DNA of 64,000 nucleotides from Bufo bufo (lineage: Eukaryota > Chordata > Amphibia > Anura > Bufonidae). The notes under the pieces are model-generated. The model ran no database searches. It saw nothing but the letters and a program-made list of their open reading frames with translations, and was not told where the DNA came from. The stretch lies in contig NC_053393.1 of assembly GCF_905171765.1 (NCBI RefSeq), forward strand, positions 194,273,921 to 194,337,920. Direction: 5' to 3'. The translations under genes were made by a program, and so were the position numbers. Below are positions 21,186 through 31,461 of this stretch, one piece after another; position 1 is the first letter of the stretch; each line of letters starts with the position of its first letter.

Positions 21186-21794
21186 TCACCTCCTTGCGTC
21201 CCGCCACACCCGCAGAGCCACCTCGATTCCATCCTGTATTCCTGAACACCACAGGTTGATACCCACCGCGTTTAAATGAACCCCATCTGTCCTCCAAAAA
21301 GCCCCCTCACCCGCCTCCAGCTCCCTATGCCGGACTGCAACACCACCATTCCTCACCACAAACCGGTCCACTGCCCTATTAACCTTTATCCGGGCTTTGT
21401 TCAACCTCTCTACCGACCTAGCGTCTCTCCACTGCTTACGCGGCCCCATATCCGACCAGACCATAACCATACCAGGACACTGAGCCCACAAACGCAGCAA
21501 ATCAAACTTTATGTCCCTCGTAAGCTCACGAAAAGGGCGCCCCCCCAAATCGTTACCCCCTACGTGTAACACCAAAACCCCCGGATACGAGTCTAACCTG
21601 GTAAAATTATAAAATTCGGGAAGAACCCGGCTCCACAACATACCTCTAATCCCCAACCAATGAACCACCGCCACCTCCCTAGAAAAGCCCAACTGCCTTC
21701 CATCCGGCCTGACTGCTGCTCGCAACGCTCCCCAAAACACGTACGAGTGCCCCATAATCCACACCAGGCACGCCACACCACCTGTAAGAAGCAC
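21186..21794 (-). CDS. SGNH/GDSL-type hydrolase of the Ngaro element
   Basis: 202-codon open frame. Block I reads WIMGHSYVFWG, carrying the nucleophile Ser in a GHS rather than GDS context; block III reads LHVGGNDLGG with the oxyanion Gly and Asn; block V reads DGVHLNAVG with the catalytic Asp and His. Ngaro elements are known to carry such a hydrolase as an extra ORF; its role in retrotransposition is not settled. No signal peptide is evident. A CTTACAG|GT acceptor-like site lies just upstream at ~21783-21790, so the true 5' end may come from splicing and the Met start is uncertain. Intact, unlike the older copy at 13372-14062. Confidence 0.8.
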   Translation of the reverse strand: MLLTGGVACLVWIMGHSYVFWGALRAAVRPDGRQLGFSREVAVVHWLGIRGMLWSRVLPEFYNFTRLDSYPGVLVLHVGGNDLGGRPFRELTRDIKFDLLRLWAQCPGMVMVWSDMGPRKQWRDARSVERLNKARIKVNRAVDRFVVRNGGVAVRHRELEAGEGAFWRTDGVHLNAVGINLWCSGIQDGIEVALRVWRDARR

Positions 21795-21877
21795 AAAATA
21801 AAATACGTCAACCGGGCAGCAAAGAACAGCTCTCCACCCGTTCCCTCAGCCCAACAACACTAACATCCTCCCCCCAG

Positions 21878-22844
21878 TTATAACAACGCCGGCCTAACAT
21901 AGGACCGGAAGCGCAGCGACTCCCATCGCCCAATGCGCCGAATGGCCTCGTCACTCAATCCTCTCCTAGCCGCCTCGGTGGCAGCACCGATCCGGAATGA
22001 ATGCCCCCCGAACAACGGTGGGTCCCTGCCCAGCCCTTTTAAACATGCTCGAAATACCGCTATAAACTGGAATCTAGAAAGGAAGGACCCGTCATCGTGC
22101 ACCAACAACGGTCCGCTCCCCCCAACCTCCTGCCCCCAAAAATTCCTAAGACACTGAACTGGGCACGCATCCGACCCCGCCACCTGATATAAAACCACCC
22201 GACAACCCCGGCCCAACTGATCCGTTTTCGACCGCCGAATAACAAACTCCACCCTGTCCTGAAATAAAACCACGTCCTCACCCTGCAGTCCCCCTGCTCT
22301 GCACTTACTCAGGCTAACCAATTCTCCAATGCGCAACGCACCAAAGAAAGCCAACGAAAAGGCCAACTTAAACAGCCTAACTTCACTCACTGATACACAG
22401 ACCTTTTCCAACTGCTCCAATATCTCCTCTAACAACTCGAAGGAAACCGGCCTGCGCCGATCCCCACCCGGTGCCCCGCCTCCTCCAACCCTTCAAAGCC
22501 TGCAATACCCAGAATGATTTAGTCACATCCACTAAATCCCGACCCTTACAACCAAAAGCCACCCCTGCCATAAACTTACTCATTCTGGACACTGACCATC
22601 CCTCCTCTCTGCAGTGCCCCACAAAAAGCAACATCATAGCCCCTTCCTCCAACCCACACCCCTGAAAACGCTCCCTCCATTCCTCCCATAATCCCCAAGC
22701 CCTGTCGTACGCCGCCCAACTCCCCCCCGACAGGGATCCCCTCACCAAGTCGCCAGCCGACCAAATGGCAGCTTCCACAGTTCCTGCGGGAAACTCGTTC
22801 CTTGCACGTCCGCTTCTGGTGCCAGCACCCGGAAACGCTCCCAC
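21878..22844 (-). pseudogene. Ngaro tyrosine recombinase, one frameshift
   Basis: The N-terminal SAM-like part reads in the 22383-22844 frame (SGGSWAAYDRAWGLWEEW, then FKGCGL-type and SKFMAGVAF segments). The catalytic part reads in the 21878-22435 frame: AFFGALRIGEL (Arg), GGHSFRIGAATEAARRG (His, Arg) and RFRSYVRPALL (Tyr), followed by the stop. A single-base change in a G-run near 22480-22490 would account for the frame switch; it could be a genuine mutation or a sequencing error in the homopolymer. The enzyme would integrate the circular cDNA by site-specific recombination. Confidence 0.8.
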
Positions 22845-23878
22845 TGAAAACGAGACAAAGCATCCGCAATTGAGTTACTCACCCCTGGTACATGGGACGC
22901 TACAATCCAAGCATTCAACGACAAGCAACTCAAAACCAAATGTTGAAGCAAACAGACAACCGGCGGTGACGAGGCCAAAACACGGTTAATGGCCTCCACA
23001 ACCCACAAATTATCACAGTGGAATCGCACCTTCCTGTTCCTGAAATGTTCCCCCCAAACGGACACCGCTACCACAATGGGAAAGAGTTCCAGCAACACCA
23101 GATTTTTTACCCAGCCCTCCTCCTCCCATTGCACAGGCCACTCCCCTACACACCAACGACCTTGTAAGTACGCCCCAAACCCGCACCCCCCAGCCGCATC
23201 CGTAAAAAGGTCAAGATCCGCTGCCAACACCCCCTCCACCATCCACAAAGACCGGCCGTTATACCGTTTCAAAAAGGAAGCCCACACCCACAAGTCCCCC
23301 CGGAGTTCACGGGTAAGCCGTACAAAATGATGAGGGGCCTGAACTCCTGCTGTCGCCTGTGCCAACCTTCTATAAAAAATCCGCCCCATGGGCATAATCC
23401 GACAGGCAAAGTTGAGTTTTCCTAGCAAGGACTGCAATTCCCGCAGACGCAGCTTCCTCCGCCCACAGGCCGCCGCGAGCACCCCTCGCAGATCCTCAAC
23501 CTTGTCGTCCGGCAACCGACATTCCATAGCCACCGTATCAATGACTATCCCCAGAAAACTCAGAGCAGTCGCAGGACCCTCCGTCTTTTCCGACGCCAAA
23601 GGAACCCCAAACAGTCGCGCCATAACTTCGAACGAATGCAGCATTACAGAGCACCCTTTCGACCCCGGCGGCCCAATAAACAAAAAGTCGTCCAAATAAT
23701 GGATAATAGAACCCCAACCCGACCAATCCCTCGCCACCCATTCCAAAAATGTACTAAACTTCTCAAAATAGGAACATGAAACCGAACAACCCATGGGCAA
23801 ACAGCGATCCACGAAAAAACCCCCGTCCCAAAAACAACCCAACAAGTGCTGACAATCCGGATGAACCGGTAGAAGACG
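22742..23878 (-). CDS. Ngaro reverse transcriptase and RNase H, N terminus lost in gap
   Basis: Open from the gap edge to a stop at 22742 (about 378 codons). RT palm motif YLDDFLFIG with preceding GCSVSCSYFEKF, then SFLGIVIDT and LLGKLNFACR. RNase H follows: DLFTDAAGGCGFG (Asp), LLELFPIVVAV (Glu), FHCDNLWVVEAI (Asp) and VSNSIADALSR (Asp). It overlaps the recombinase N terminus in another frame, as expected for this family. The absence of stops or frameshifts fits a young copy. The upstream fingers and any gag-like ORF1 are in the gap. Confidence 0.85.
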   Translation of the reverse strand, partial: RLLPVHPDCQHLLGCFWDGGFFVDRCLPMGCSVSCSYFEKFSTFLEWVARDWSGWGSIIHYLDDFLFIGPPGSKGCSVMLHSFEVMARLFGVPLASEKTEGPATALSFLGIVIDTVAMECRLPDDKVEDLRGVLAAACGRRKLRLRELQSLLGKLNFACRIMPMGRIFYRRLAQATAGVQAPHHFVRLTRELRGDLWVWASFLKRYNGRSLWMVEGVLAADLDLFTDAAGGCGFGAYLQGRWCVGEWPVQWEEEGWVKNLVLLELFPIVVAVSVWGEHFRNRKVRFHCDNLWVVEAINRVLASSPPVVCLLQHLVLSCLSLNAWIVASHVPGVSNSIADALSRFQWERFRVLAPEADVQGTSFPQELWKLPFGRLATW

Positions 23879-24078
23879 NNNNNNNNNNNNNNNNNNNNNN
23901 NNNNNNNNNNNNNNNNNNNNNNNNNNNNNNNNNNNNNNNNNNNNNNNNNNNNNNNNNNNNNNNNNNNNNNNNNNNNNNNNNNNNNNNNNNNNNNNNNNNN
24001 NNNNNNNNNNNNNNNNNNNNNNNNNNNNNNNNNNNNNNNNNNNNNNNNNNNNNNNNNNNNNNNNNNNNNNNNNNNNNN
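23879..24078. other. Assembly gap (200 N)
   Basis: A run of exactly 200 N, probably a placeholder of unknown true size. It replaces the 5' part of the Ngaro element, the 5' end of the ZNF407 large exon and possibly the last CNDP1 exon and the intergenic region. Open frames drawn across it are meaningless. Confidence 0.98.
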
Positions 24079-25489
24079 AATAATGAAAGTGTTTTTGTTG
24101 GTACAACTTTAAGACTTTTGCCCAGTATCCCAAAGGAGCAGGCAGTCCCTACTGATAATCCAGTTAGTATCCAAGCAAAAACTTCTACACATGAAGATCC
24201 CGAGAAAGTTGGAGATTTGCAAAATCTATGTACTAATAGTGGAACTAGCAAATGCATGCATTGTGAATTTGTTGGGGACTCCGTTTCTTTAGAGATGCAC
24301 ATTAAAAAGAACCATGCAAAGGCATTTGAATATTACTGTAAAGCATGTAATTTCTATGCTCCAACACACAAGGATATGAGCACACATGCATCCTCTGAGA
24401 CCCATAAAGTCAATCGTCAGTCACCCCCTACTTTGCCTTCTTCACTTGTGGAAAAAGAGGAGAGTGATGTACAAGAATTGCCAGACAATGTTTCTAGTGA
24501 AAATGTTGTAGAATTTGATCAGAACCTACAATCAAGTAATGAGAGTACAGATCAATGCCTGGTTTTACAAGTAAAGACCAATACTAGCATTGATACTTCT
24601 CAAGCTGAAGCTGAATCTGAACCCCAAAAAGATTGTGAAAGCACAAAAGAAAACACAGAATTTCTAGAAAAAGGTGAAAAGTGGGAACAAACCAATCCAA
24701 TTGCGTGTAGTGAACAGGGCAGCCCGGTCCCTGAAGTTACTGCTCAAATATGTTTGAACCATGAAAACTCTGAAGAGAAAGGTACATTTACCAGTGATGA
24801 AGCTTTGAAGGTTTCAGATAGTGAAGTAGTGACTCAAGTTTTATCAGAACCTACTACCATTGATAGCACAAGTAATGTTCACAACGAACACACATTTGAT
24901 TCTTCAATTGTAAAGCTAAAAATTGTTTGCAACGAATCTTCAGATATAACCTCTACACCTAGGATTAGTAATAAAGTACAAGACCCACAAGTGGCAAAAA
25001 AGAAGAAAGCCAATGGAAATGCTCAAGGAGATGCAAACCGAATACGATGCAATGATTGTGGCTTCCTAGCTGATGGCCTTAGTGGGCTAAATGTTCATAT
25101 TTCCATGAAGCATCCAGTGAAAGAAAAACATTTCCACTGTTTGCTGTGTGGTAAATCCTTTTTTACAGAAAGTAATCTACATCAACATTTGGCCAGCATT
25201 GGTCACAATAAAAATGAGTTGGCCAGTTTTGAAGAATGGCCAGAAGGTGGTGGAACATTTAAATGTGTGAAATGCACAGAACCATTTGATTCTGAACAGA
25301 GTTTATTCATACACATTAAAGAACAGCATGAAGAATTGCTCAGAGAGGTTAACAAATACATCGAGGAGGACACGGAGCAGATTAATAAGGAAAGAGAAGA
25401 AAATCAGGGGAATGTGTGCAAGTACTGTGGCAAGATATGTAAAAGCAGTAATTCCATGGCATTCCTTGCCCATATCCGAACTCATACAG
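24079..25489 (+). CDS. ZNF407: ZNF407 large exon, 5' end lost in gap
   Basis: 470 codons plus one base, open from the gap to the donor ACAG|GTAAGT at 25489/25490. Fingers in order: CMHCEF..MHIKKNH (~24253-24315), CKACNFY..HASSETH (~24340-24405), a ~190-residue acidic Ser/Thr-rich linker, a KKKK basic patch (~25000), CNDCGFL..ISMKH (~25050), CLLCGKSFF..LASIGH (~25140), CVKCTEPF..HIKEQH (~25266), a charged coiled-coil-like stretch, then CKYCGKIC..HIRTH (~25421). Finger spacing and linker style match ZNF407, a large nuclear C2H2 transcription regulator. Human ZNF407 carries most of its N terminus in one large exon, as here. The start codon is not visible. Confidence 0.88.
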
Positions 25490-26808
25490 GTAAGTCAACC
25501 AATCAGTACATAATTGCCTAACATTTCTAACACCTATATCAAAATGCCAATGTATGTAAATGGGCTAAATGATCTGGTTGGTGGGCCACTTTCTGGTTAC
25601 TGTTGACCAATGTGTTTGTAAGATGACTATATGGCACTTACTAATATAGTCTTTGTTCAAATTCTGCACCATTTTCTATATTTCAAAGTCTTTTGTGCTG
25701 TCCACACAGAGGTCCTGTCTATAAGATGGCCACTGATGGAGGGTCATGTGACCAGGCAAATCGCCTCCATGTGATGTCTTCTCTATTCAGGCACACTGCC
25801 TCTGAACTAAACTTCCAACAGTGCAAGTGCAGATGGCAGGTGCAGTGTATTTAAATGGAGGAGACCTCACATGGAGGTGATTTATTTTTGTTAACGGAAC
25901 ACGTTTGACTTGTCCTGTGTGATCATAACCCTTTTTGGAGACGTGTAAGGGTATTCAAGTTACAAATTACCCATTGGATATAACTTTTAGATCCTGGCAG
26001 TTGGATCATCACATTTTATGAGAATCGGGGTCTGGTGTCTCTTGTTTGAATACAGCTGCCATCAAACATGCACACTGTGGATTCATTCAAACTCTAAGGG
26101 AATGCCGGAGATTGGGTCAGCACAACCTGTATGTAGGTGCACATCACTATGGCGAAATACATATACAAACGGAAAATACAAATGTGATAGCACTCTGCAT
26201 CCAGCATTCTGCCCTGCCTCCATGCTGGATGAGGCATTGGTGTACATTTTGGCCAAAGCGTAATAAGCCACTCACCACGTCAAGGTCGCCTCTATTGAGT
26301 GGTCCCTAACACTAGTTCCTACCTGTTTATGGGCCATGACAGCCACACAAAGTCCAGGGAATGCAGGTCAGCGTGCACGCCAAGCACACTCTGCCTTTAA
26401 CCCCGTCCGGTGCCATTACAGCTTTCATCGGATCCAGGGATGCAAGTACCAACATGCACGCTGAGCCCACCATATACTTCTCCTGGAGCCAAATGGCTAC
26501 TGGTAGGTTCTATATAAGCAGACTCAGTTTTATACTGACTTTAAAACCATGCCGAAGACAGCCAAGTGTTGTATTCGGCTATCTCAGGCAACGCCTACAG
26601 ATGAATGGAGTGGCAGCATACATACTCGACTGCTCCTCTTTTCATAAGAGGCACACAGGACCCTCGTGATCAGTGGGAGCCTCAGTGCTCTTACCTCCGC
26701 CAATCTAAGAGTTGTCCCCATCCAGTGGATAGGGTATAATTTGTTGTTACTGGAATACCCCTGTAAACACATTGGAGCTGTCTATCTGTAGCTTCTTAAC
26801 ACAACATA
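25490..26808 (+). other. ZNF407 intron start: no complete element recognised
   Basis: A loose inverted pair, CCTCCATGTGATGTC near 25766 and GACCTCACATGGAGG near 25862, marks a decayed foldback of ~110 bp. The rest shows no coding or terminal-repeat structure. Confidence 0.45.
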
Positions 26809-27603
26809 CAGTCCCTTGAAAAATATTCATACCCCTTAAACTTTTCCTTATTTTTTCATGTTACACCCGCCAACTTAAATGTATTTTATTGGGAGTTTAT
26901 TTGATAGACCAACACAAAGTAGCAAGTATGTGTGATGTGAAAAGAACATGATACATGGTTTTCAAAATTTTTAATAAATAAAAATCTGAAAAGTGTGGCA
27001 TGCATTTGTATTCAGCCTGCTGTACTTTGATATCCCTAAATAAAATCCAGTGTGACCAATTGCCTTCAGAAGTCACCTAATTTTATAAATAGGTCCACCT
27101 GCATGTAATATATTCTCAGTATAACTACAGCTGTTCTGTGAAGGCCTCATCGGTTTATTAGAGAATATTATTGATCAAACGGCATCATAAAAACCAAGGA
27201 ACACAGCAGGCAGGTCAGGGATAAAGTTGTGGAGAAGTGTAAAGCAGGGTTAGGATATAAAAAAATATCCCAAGCTCTGAACTTCTCACGGAGCACTGTT
27301 CAATCCATCATCCGAAAATGAAAGGAGTATGGCACAACTGCAAAGCAACCAAGACATGGCCTTCCACCTAAACTAACAGTTGGGGCACTAATTAGAGAAG
27401 CAGCCAAGAGGCCCATGGTCACTCTGGGGGAGCCGCAGAGATCCACAGGTAATATGGGAAAATGTTCTTTTTGCTTCACTCATACTTGCTACTTTGTGTT
27501 AGTCTATCCCATAAAATCCCAATAAAATACATTTAAGCTTGTAGGTATAATGTGAAAAAGTGTGGAATAGTTTAAGGGGTGTGAATACTTATTAAGGGCA
27601 CTG
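26809..27603 (+). mobile_element. Tc1-like element retaining only the transposase N terminus
   Basis: Termini CAGTCCCTTGAAAAATATTC and its near-complement AGTATTCACACCCC-type right end to ACTG at 27603, with TA at 26807-26808 and 27604-27605. The + strand around 27225-27450 reads a helix-turn-helix such as GYKKISQALNFSRSTVQ, with one stop after IIRK. The catalytic domain is absent, so it is an internally deleted non-autonomous copy of 795 bp. Confidence 0.75.
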
Positions 27604-28162
27604 TATATTGATATATATATATTTGTAGTTAAAGAAAATTAGGAATGTCATATTGGATTTCATTTTGGCCAATCCTTTGCTATTTCATTAGATGCAACTG
27701 CTTTTTTGTGCAGATTCTGCTGTTATATTCCCACAGAATATTGTATGACTGAGTAAAATGATTTATGGGTTTTTGTAAGTGGTTAAAGGGAGCCTGTCAG
27801 GAGCAGTGCTCTAATAAACTAAGCCCAAGTTCACTTATGTATTGCTCATTTGAGTGTAAAGAAGTATTTGTTTCACAAGTGCTTCTCTGTGCAGATGTTT
27901 TCGGGCTTTTTAAATATGTAAATGAGCTGTATTGCCTATGTGCTCAGTGCAATAATGATCTCCTTATTCGGCCTCCCAGACACTCCCTTTGCAGTTGGAT
28001 GGACACACAGGTGAGCACATATGATGGGTGCATGAGCAGTAGATCCTGGAGTCTCGGCTGGGCTGTGAACTGTTCTGCTGTGCATGCACCACTGTCCAAT
28101 ATGTACAATTAGGAAAGAGGGTGATTTGAATTTTTAATATTTTTGTGCTTCTATCTTTATAT
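27604..28162 (+). other. ZNF407 intron: partial MITE end only
   Basis: GTTAAAGGGAGCCTGTCAGGAGCAG near 27782 resembles the terminus of the MITE at 2301-2756; no matching right end was found. Otherwise no feature. Confidence 0.45.
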
Positions 28163-28432
28163 GGGGCAGCACAATGGCTAAGTGGTTAGCACTGGTGCCT
28201 AGCAGCGCTGGGGTCCTAGGTTTGAATCCGACCAAGGGCAACATCTGCAGGGAGTTTGTATATTCTCCCCTTGTTTGCGTGGGTTTCCTCCGGGTTCTCC
28301 GGTTTCCTCCCACGCTCCAAAGACATACTGATAGGGACCTTAGATTGTGAGCCCATTGGGGACAGTTGGATGCTAATGTCTGTAAAGAGCTGCGGGATAT
28401 AGTAGCCCTATATAAGTGCATAAAATAAATGC
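28163..28432 (+). mobile_element. tRNA-derived SINE with V-SINE central domain
   Basis: The head GGGGCAGCACAATGGCTAAG has a box A-like TGGCTAAGTGG and a box B-like GGTTTGAATCC at ~28216. The central conserved domain reads GCGTGGGTTTCCTCCGGGTT then CCGGTTTCCTCCCACGCTCC with AAAGACATAC, the hallmark of V-SINEs. The tail GTAAAGAGCTGCGGG..TATATAAGTGCATAAA resembles an L2/CR1-type LINE 3' end that would supply reverse transcription in trans. RNA polymerase III promoter activity is possible but box B is degraded. Confidence 0.85.
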
Positions 28433-28804
28433 TTTTTTTTCTGTACTTTGAGTCCACTTAGAGGCTTTAACATGCAATCTGCTTATTCCATAGACTCCAA
28501 TATTACAGTATTGAAGTTTTTTACTGATTGCCTGTCAAGCCATGCAATAAACATAATTGGCATCTCTGCATCCAAAAATGTCCGACTATTAAAATATAAA
28601 AGTGCATAAAATAATAAAATATATAAAAAATCTTTATCGTGCACAGTGACTTCTGTGATGGGATAAAAAAATTGCTGCTTTTTATCATCCCTCCCCCCAA
28701 AAAACATTTATAAAAAGAGATTAAAAAGTCATGTCCTCCAAAAAGGTCCAGTAAAAACTACAGCTCTACTCCCAAAAAAGCAAGCCCTCCAACTGAACAG
28801 AATA

Positions 28805-28843
<39 letters not shown>

Positions 28844-30109
28844 TTTTTTTAATTGGCTGGGTCTTGATCAGGTTATAAATAAATCAATTTTACAAATAGC
28901 TTTGCTTGAAGATCTGCAGAATTTTTGCATCTGCATTACCTTTTGTAGACTTGTTAAAGACTACACACAAGCCTCAGTTAGTCTGATTTTGTTCTTCCAT
29001 TTACCCATACTTTCTTGCTATCCTACATGATGTAGGTTAGCATCGGCATGCTTCCAGGAAAATATATAAAAAAAAATATATATATATATATTTTACCATT
29101 CGGATTATAACTTGAAATAGGGTGGAATTAAAGCAGAGAAAATGCAACAATTTTTGTTTTATTAATGAATTATTTTTCCTTTTTTTTTTTTTTGGAACAG
29201 TGATGAATAAACTTGATGCGGTGTCTTTCAAAATCAGGATAGTCTAGTGTGGAAAATAGGTATAAAGCGTAAAATTATGTTTTATATAAATGGTACTTAT
29301 GAACATTTCTGGTTAGGGGTCCTGCATAAGCCCTCAAAATGCCCTCATCAGCCAGATAAAAGTGAATAAAATGAAAGAGGAGATGCTAATGGAGTTCTCT
29401 TTAGAATTCTTTATGCCAATGTCTGGTCAAGACATGTTGCTTATAATTGATGTGTCCATTACTTGAATTCTCTTGTAATTATAGTCAATAAGTCTTGTAA
29501 ATGTGTTAAAGCTCACTAAAAGCATACAAATTCAAGAACAGAGTAAGGCTAATAATTTAAAATAATCAATGTAGGCATTTCAGCACTTAATTTCCCTTGT
29601 GTGTTGATAGCTGATCATTCTTAATCCATTAAGATTTATTTAGTCGTTTACAATGCAAAATAGGTTTGCACTGGTCACTTGTGCCATTTGAAAATGTCCA
29701 CCAGGTTAAGTGCAGAATGTAGTCCATTATTCTTCCTTGACTATATGTATTAATTGCATTTAAAATCAAGTTAATGTGTATGTGAAAGTGAGGTAACTAT
29801 CAATATACGACAGAACAACCTTACTTATATAAGTTACATCATTGATTGTAACATTTAGTAAAAGTTAGCACACTCGAAACGTCATTTGCACCGCTCCTTG
29901 AAATTTGTTTAAATTGCGTTCCGAAATGTCCTTTTAACACACGGATATTCTGCAGATTAGCGGAAAGAAATATTCCTACATACTGTAAATTACACTGGAG
30001 GTACTTTTTTATTCATAGAGGTGTGAATGTGTCTGAAAAGATATCTGCCACCGAGTCTAGATTTATTTTATTATGTACACTTTAGAACAGGCCACTTGGT
30101 AAGGAATAA
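28433..30109 (+). other. ZNF407 intron: (TTA)n tract and a long repeat-poor AT-rich island
   Basis: A (TTA)n run stands at 28806-28840. From ~29300 to 30080 I see no repeat family members and no coding frame. The sequence has many ATTA/TAAT-type words and could be a conserved non-coding element; see findings. Confidence 0.4.
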
Positions 30110-30520
30110 CCCCTATTCAGATTATATAGGTCAAAAATACCAAATCATATATATACACACCAAAATAATCAGTGTAAAGTAAATCATATTTATTAATGGA
30201 TATACATTCAGTACAAAAGACTATCACAGTAAAAGCATTAAAACAATTAGAAATGATCACAACTGAGGTGGTGGTCATAAATGGCAAATAAAAAGTCGAG
30301 TAAAATGGACAGTAAGGTAATGCAGTGCAAATTATGTCCAAAAAGGAACAATAGGACATGCACATGGTAAATAACAAAAATGTACAGCACAAATGCCAAG
30401 TCAAGAAAGAAAAGCCCAAATGAGCATTACTATATGGGGATGTACGATGTACTGCAGCAGTGCTCCAAACCACCACCTCACCATCACCACACGTGTTTCG
30501 AGGTAAGCTTTCGTAAGGGC
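30110..30520 (-). repeat. Dispersed element with a degenerate GAAAC hairpin motif
   Basis: On the minus strand the end reads CCTTACGAAAGC..CTCGAAACACGTG (30485-30518), a degraded form of the CTGANGA..GAAAC pattern at 14926 and 31473. The following ~370 bp is open for 119 codons but lacks any recognisable protein. It is probably a fragment of the same retroelement family. Confidence 0.35.
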
Positions 30521-31199
30521 TAGTGATAAAAAAATGGGTAGGCTACACCATTGGCTGTAGTCCATGACATTTTTTTAATTACCTCAATGTACCTCAATTT
30601 TTTGAGGTTATTGCAGATTGGGATTGCAGCATCTGATCATTTAGACCGATGGAGTGATCACCCCAATGTCACTGCAAGGTGCAGAGTAGTGGCCCTGGGA
30701 GCGTAGTGAATTCTCTCTTATATTTGTCCACATATTGATGTCCACAATAACATATTGCCACACATATGAACCCACTGTTTTACAATTAATAAATGATCTG
30801 ATGATATTAGAGTGGCCAGTTGTTGTACTTGCAGACTAGTTGCCAATTTTGGTGAAATCACAGCTGTATGTGCCAGTTATGGTGTTGATAAGCCATGTTT
30901 CCCTGGCTGGTGGTAGAGATTACCCATGTGTCAAAATGTAATAGAGAGACATTAATGCTTGGTAATGTTTAATCGTAAAAACTTCCTTTAGATCAGGAGT
31001 GGCGATGGGCACCCCCGTGTCTCAATGTATGCTAGTCTCTCCCTTGGCTGGTAGAGACATGGACCTGCTAGCTCCTAATAAAGCTGCATAATTGATGGTA
31101 TTGATACGTGTGAGGATTCATCCCACAGTGCATTGAAAAGGGTGGTTTGCTTATATGCCCATTTCAGGTCATATTATTAATTGTCTTGTATCTTCTTAT
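30521..31199 (+). other. ZNF407 intron, no feature recognised
   Basis: Several short self-similar phrases (GGTAGAGA, CCCTTGGCTGGTAGAGAC versus CCCTGGCTGGTGGTAGAGA near 30904) suggest an old internal duplication. No terminal repeats and no coding frame. Confidence 0.4.
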
Positions 31200-31204
31200 A
31201 TACT

Positions 31205-31455
31205 TGCGGTGAACTAAGTATCATGACATATACAGCGGCGCCCAGGGATCTCACTGCGCTTACTATTATTCCTGGGCGCCGCTCTGTTCTCCCGTTATGT
31301 ACTCCGGTATGTTCGGGGACTTGGTTATAGTAGGCGGAGACTTAGGGGACTTGGTTATAGTAGGCGGAGTCTGCCCTTGTTCTGCTGGGCGTCTCCTTCT
31401 CCTAGGCTGTAGTGCTGGCCAATCGCAGCGCAGAGCTCACAGCCTGGGAGGACAA
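31205..31455. mobile_element. Partial MITE related to the 55858-56151 element
   Basis: Shares GCGGCGCCCAGGGATC, CCTGGGCGCCGCTCTGTTC and GCTGGCCAATCGCAGCGCAG with the complete TTAA-flanked MITE at 55858-56151. It contains a tandem duplication of GGGGACTTGGTTATAGTAGGCGGAG (31315-31370). The termini are missing. Confidence 0.65.
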
Positions 31456-31461
31456 GGGCAG

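Larger units (their letters stand above)
19908..23878 (-). mobile_element. Ngaro/DIRS-type tyrosine-recombinase retrotransposon, 5' part lost in gap
   Basis: Read on the minus strand the order is: reverse transcriptase/RNase H (runs out of the gap), tyrosine recombinase, SGNH hydrolase, then B1 (20697-21165), A2 (20377-20696) and B2 (19908-20376). This is the split-direct-repeat layout of Ngaro elements, where A1 would lie upstream of the coding region, i.e. inside the gap. There is no DDE integrase. B1 and B2 differ at only about 4 of 469 positions, so the insertion looks young. Its left neighbour is a broken Tc1 remnant; its right neighbour is unknown because of the gap. Confidence 0.88.

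Noticed and set aside
23763..24302. Open frames running across the 200-N gap
   Set aside because: They join unrelated sequence (Ngaro RT and ZNF407) through placeholder bases of unknown length.
26018..26669. Several ~80-100 codon open frames after the ZNF407 exon
   Set aside because: Overlapping frames without splice sites or recognisable protein sequence; intronic noise.
28163..28260. A functional tRNA gene
   Set aside because: Box A and B-like words belong to the tRNA-derived head of a V-SINE; the acceptor stem and anticodon arm do not fold as a tRNA.
30117..30476. 119-codon hydrophobic minus-strand open frame
   Set aside because: It lies in a dispersed repeat with no initiation context, splice sites or recognisable domain; its hydrophobicity reflects T-rich composition.
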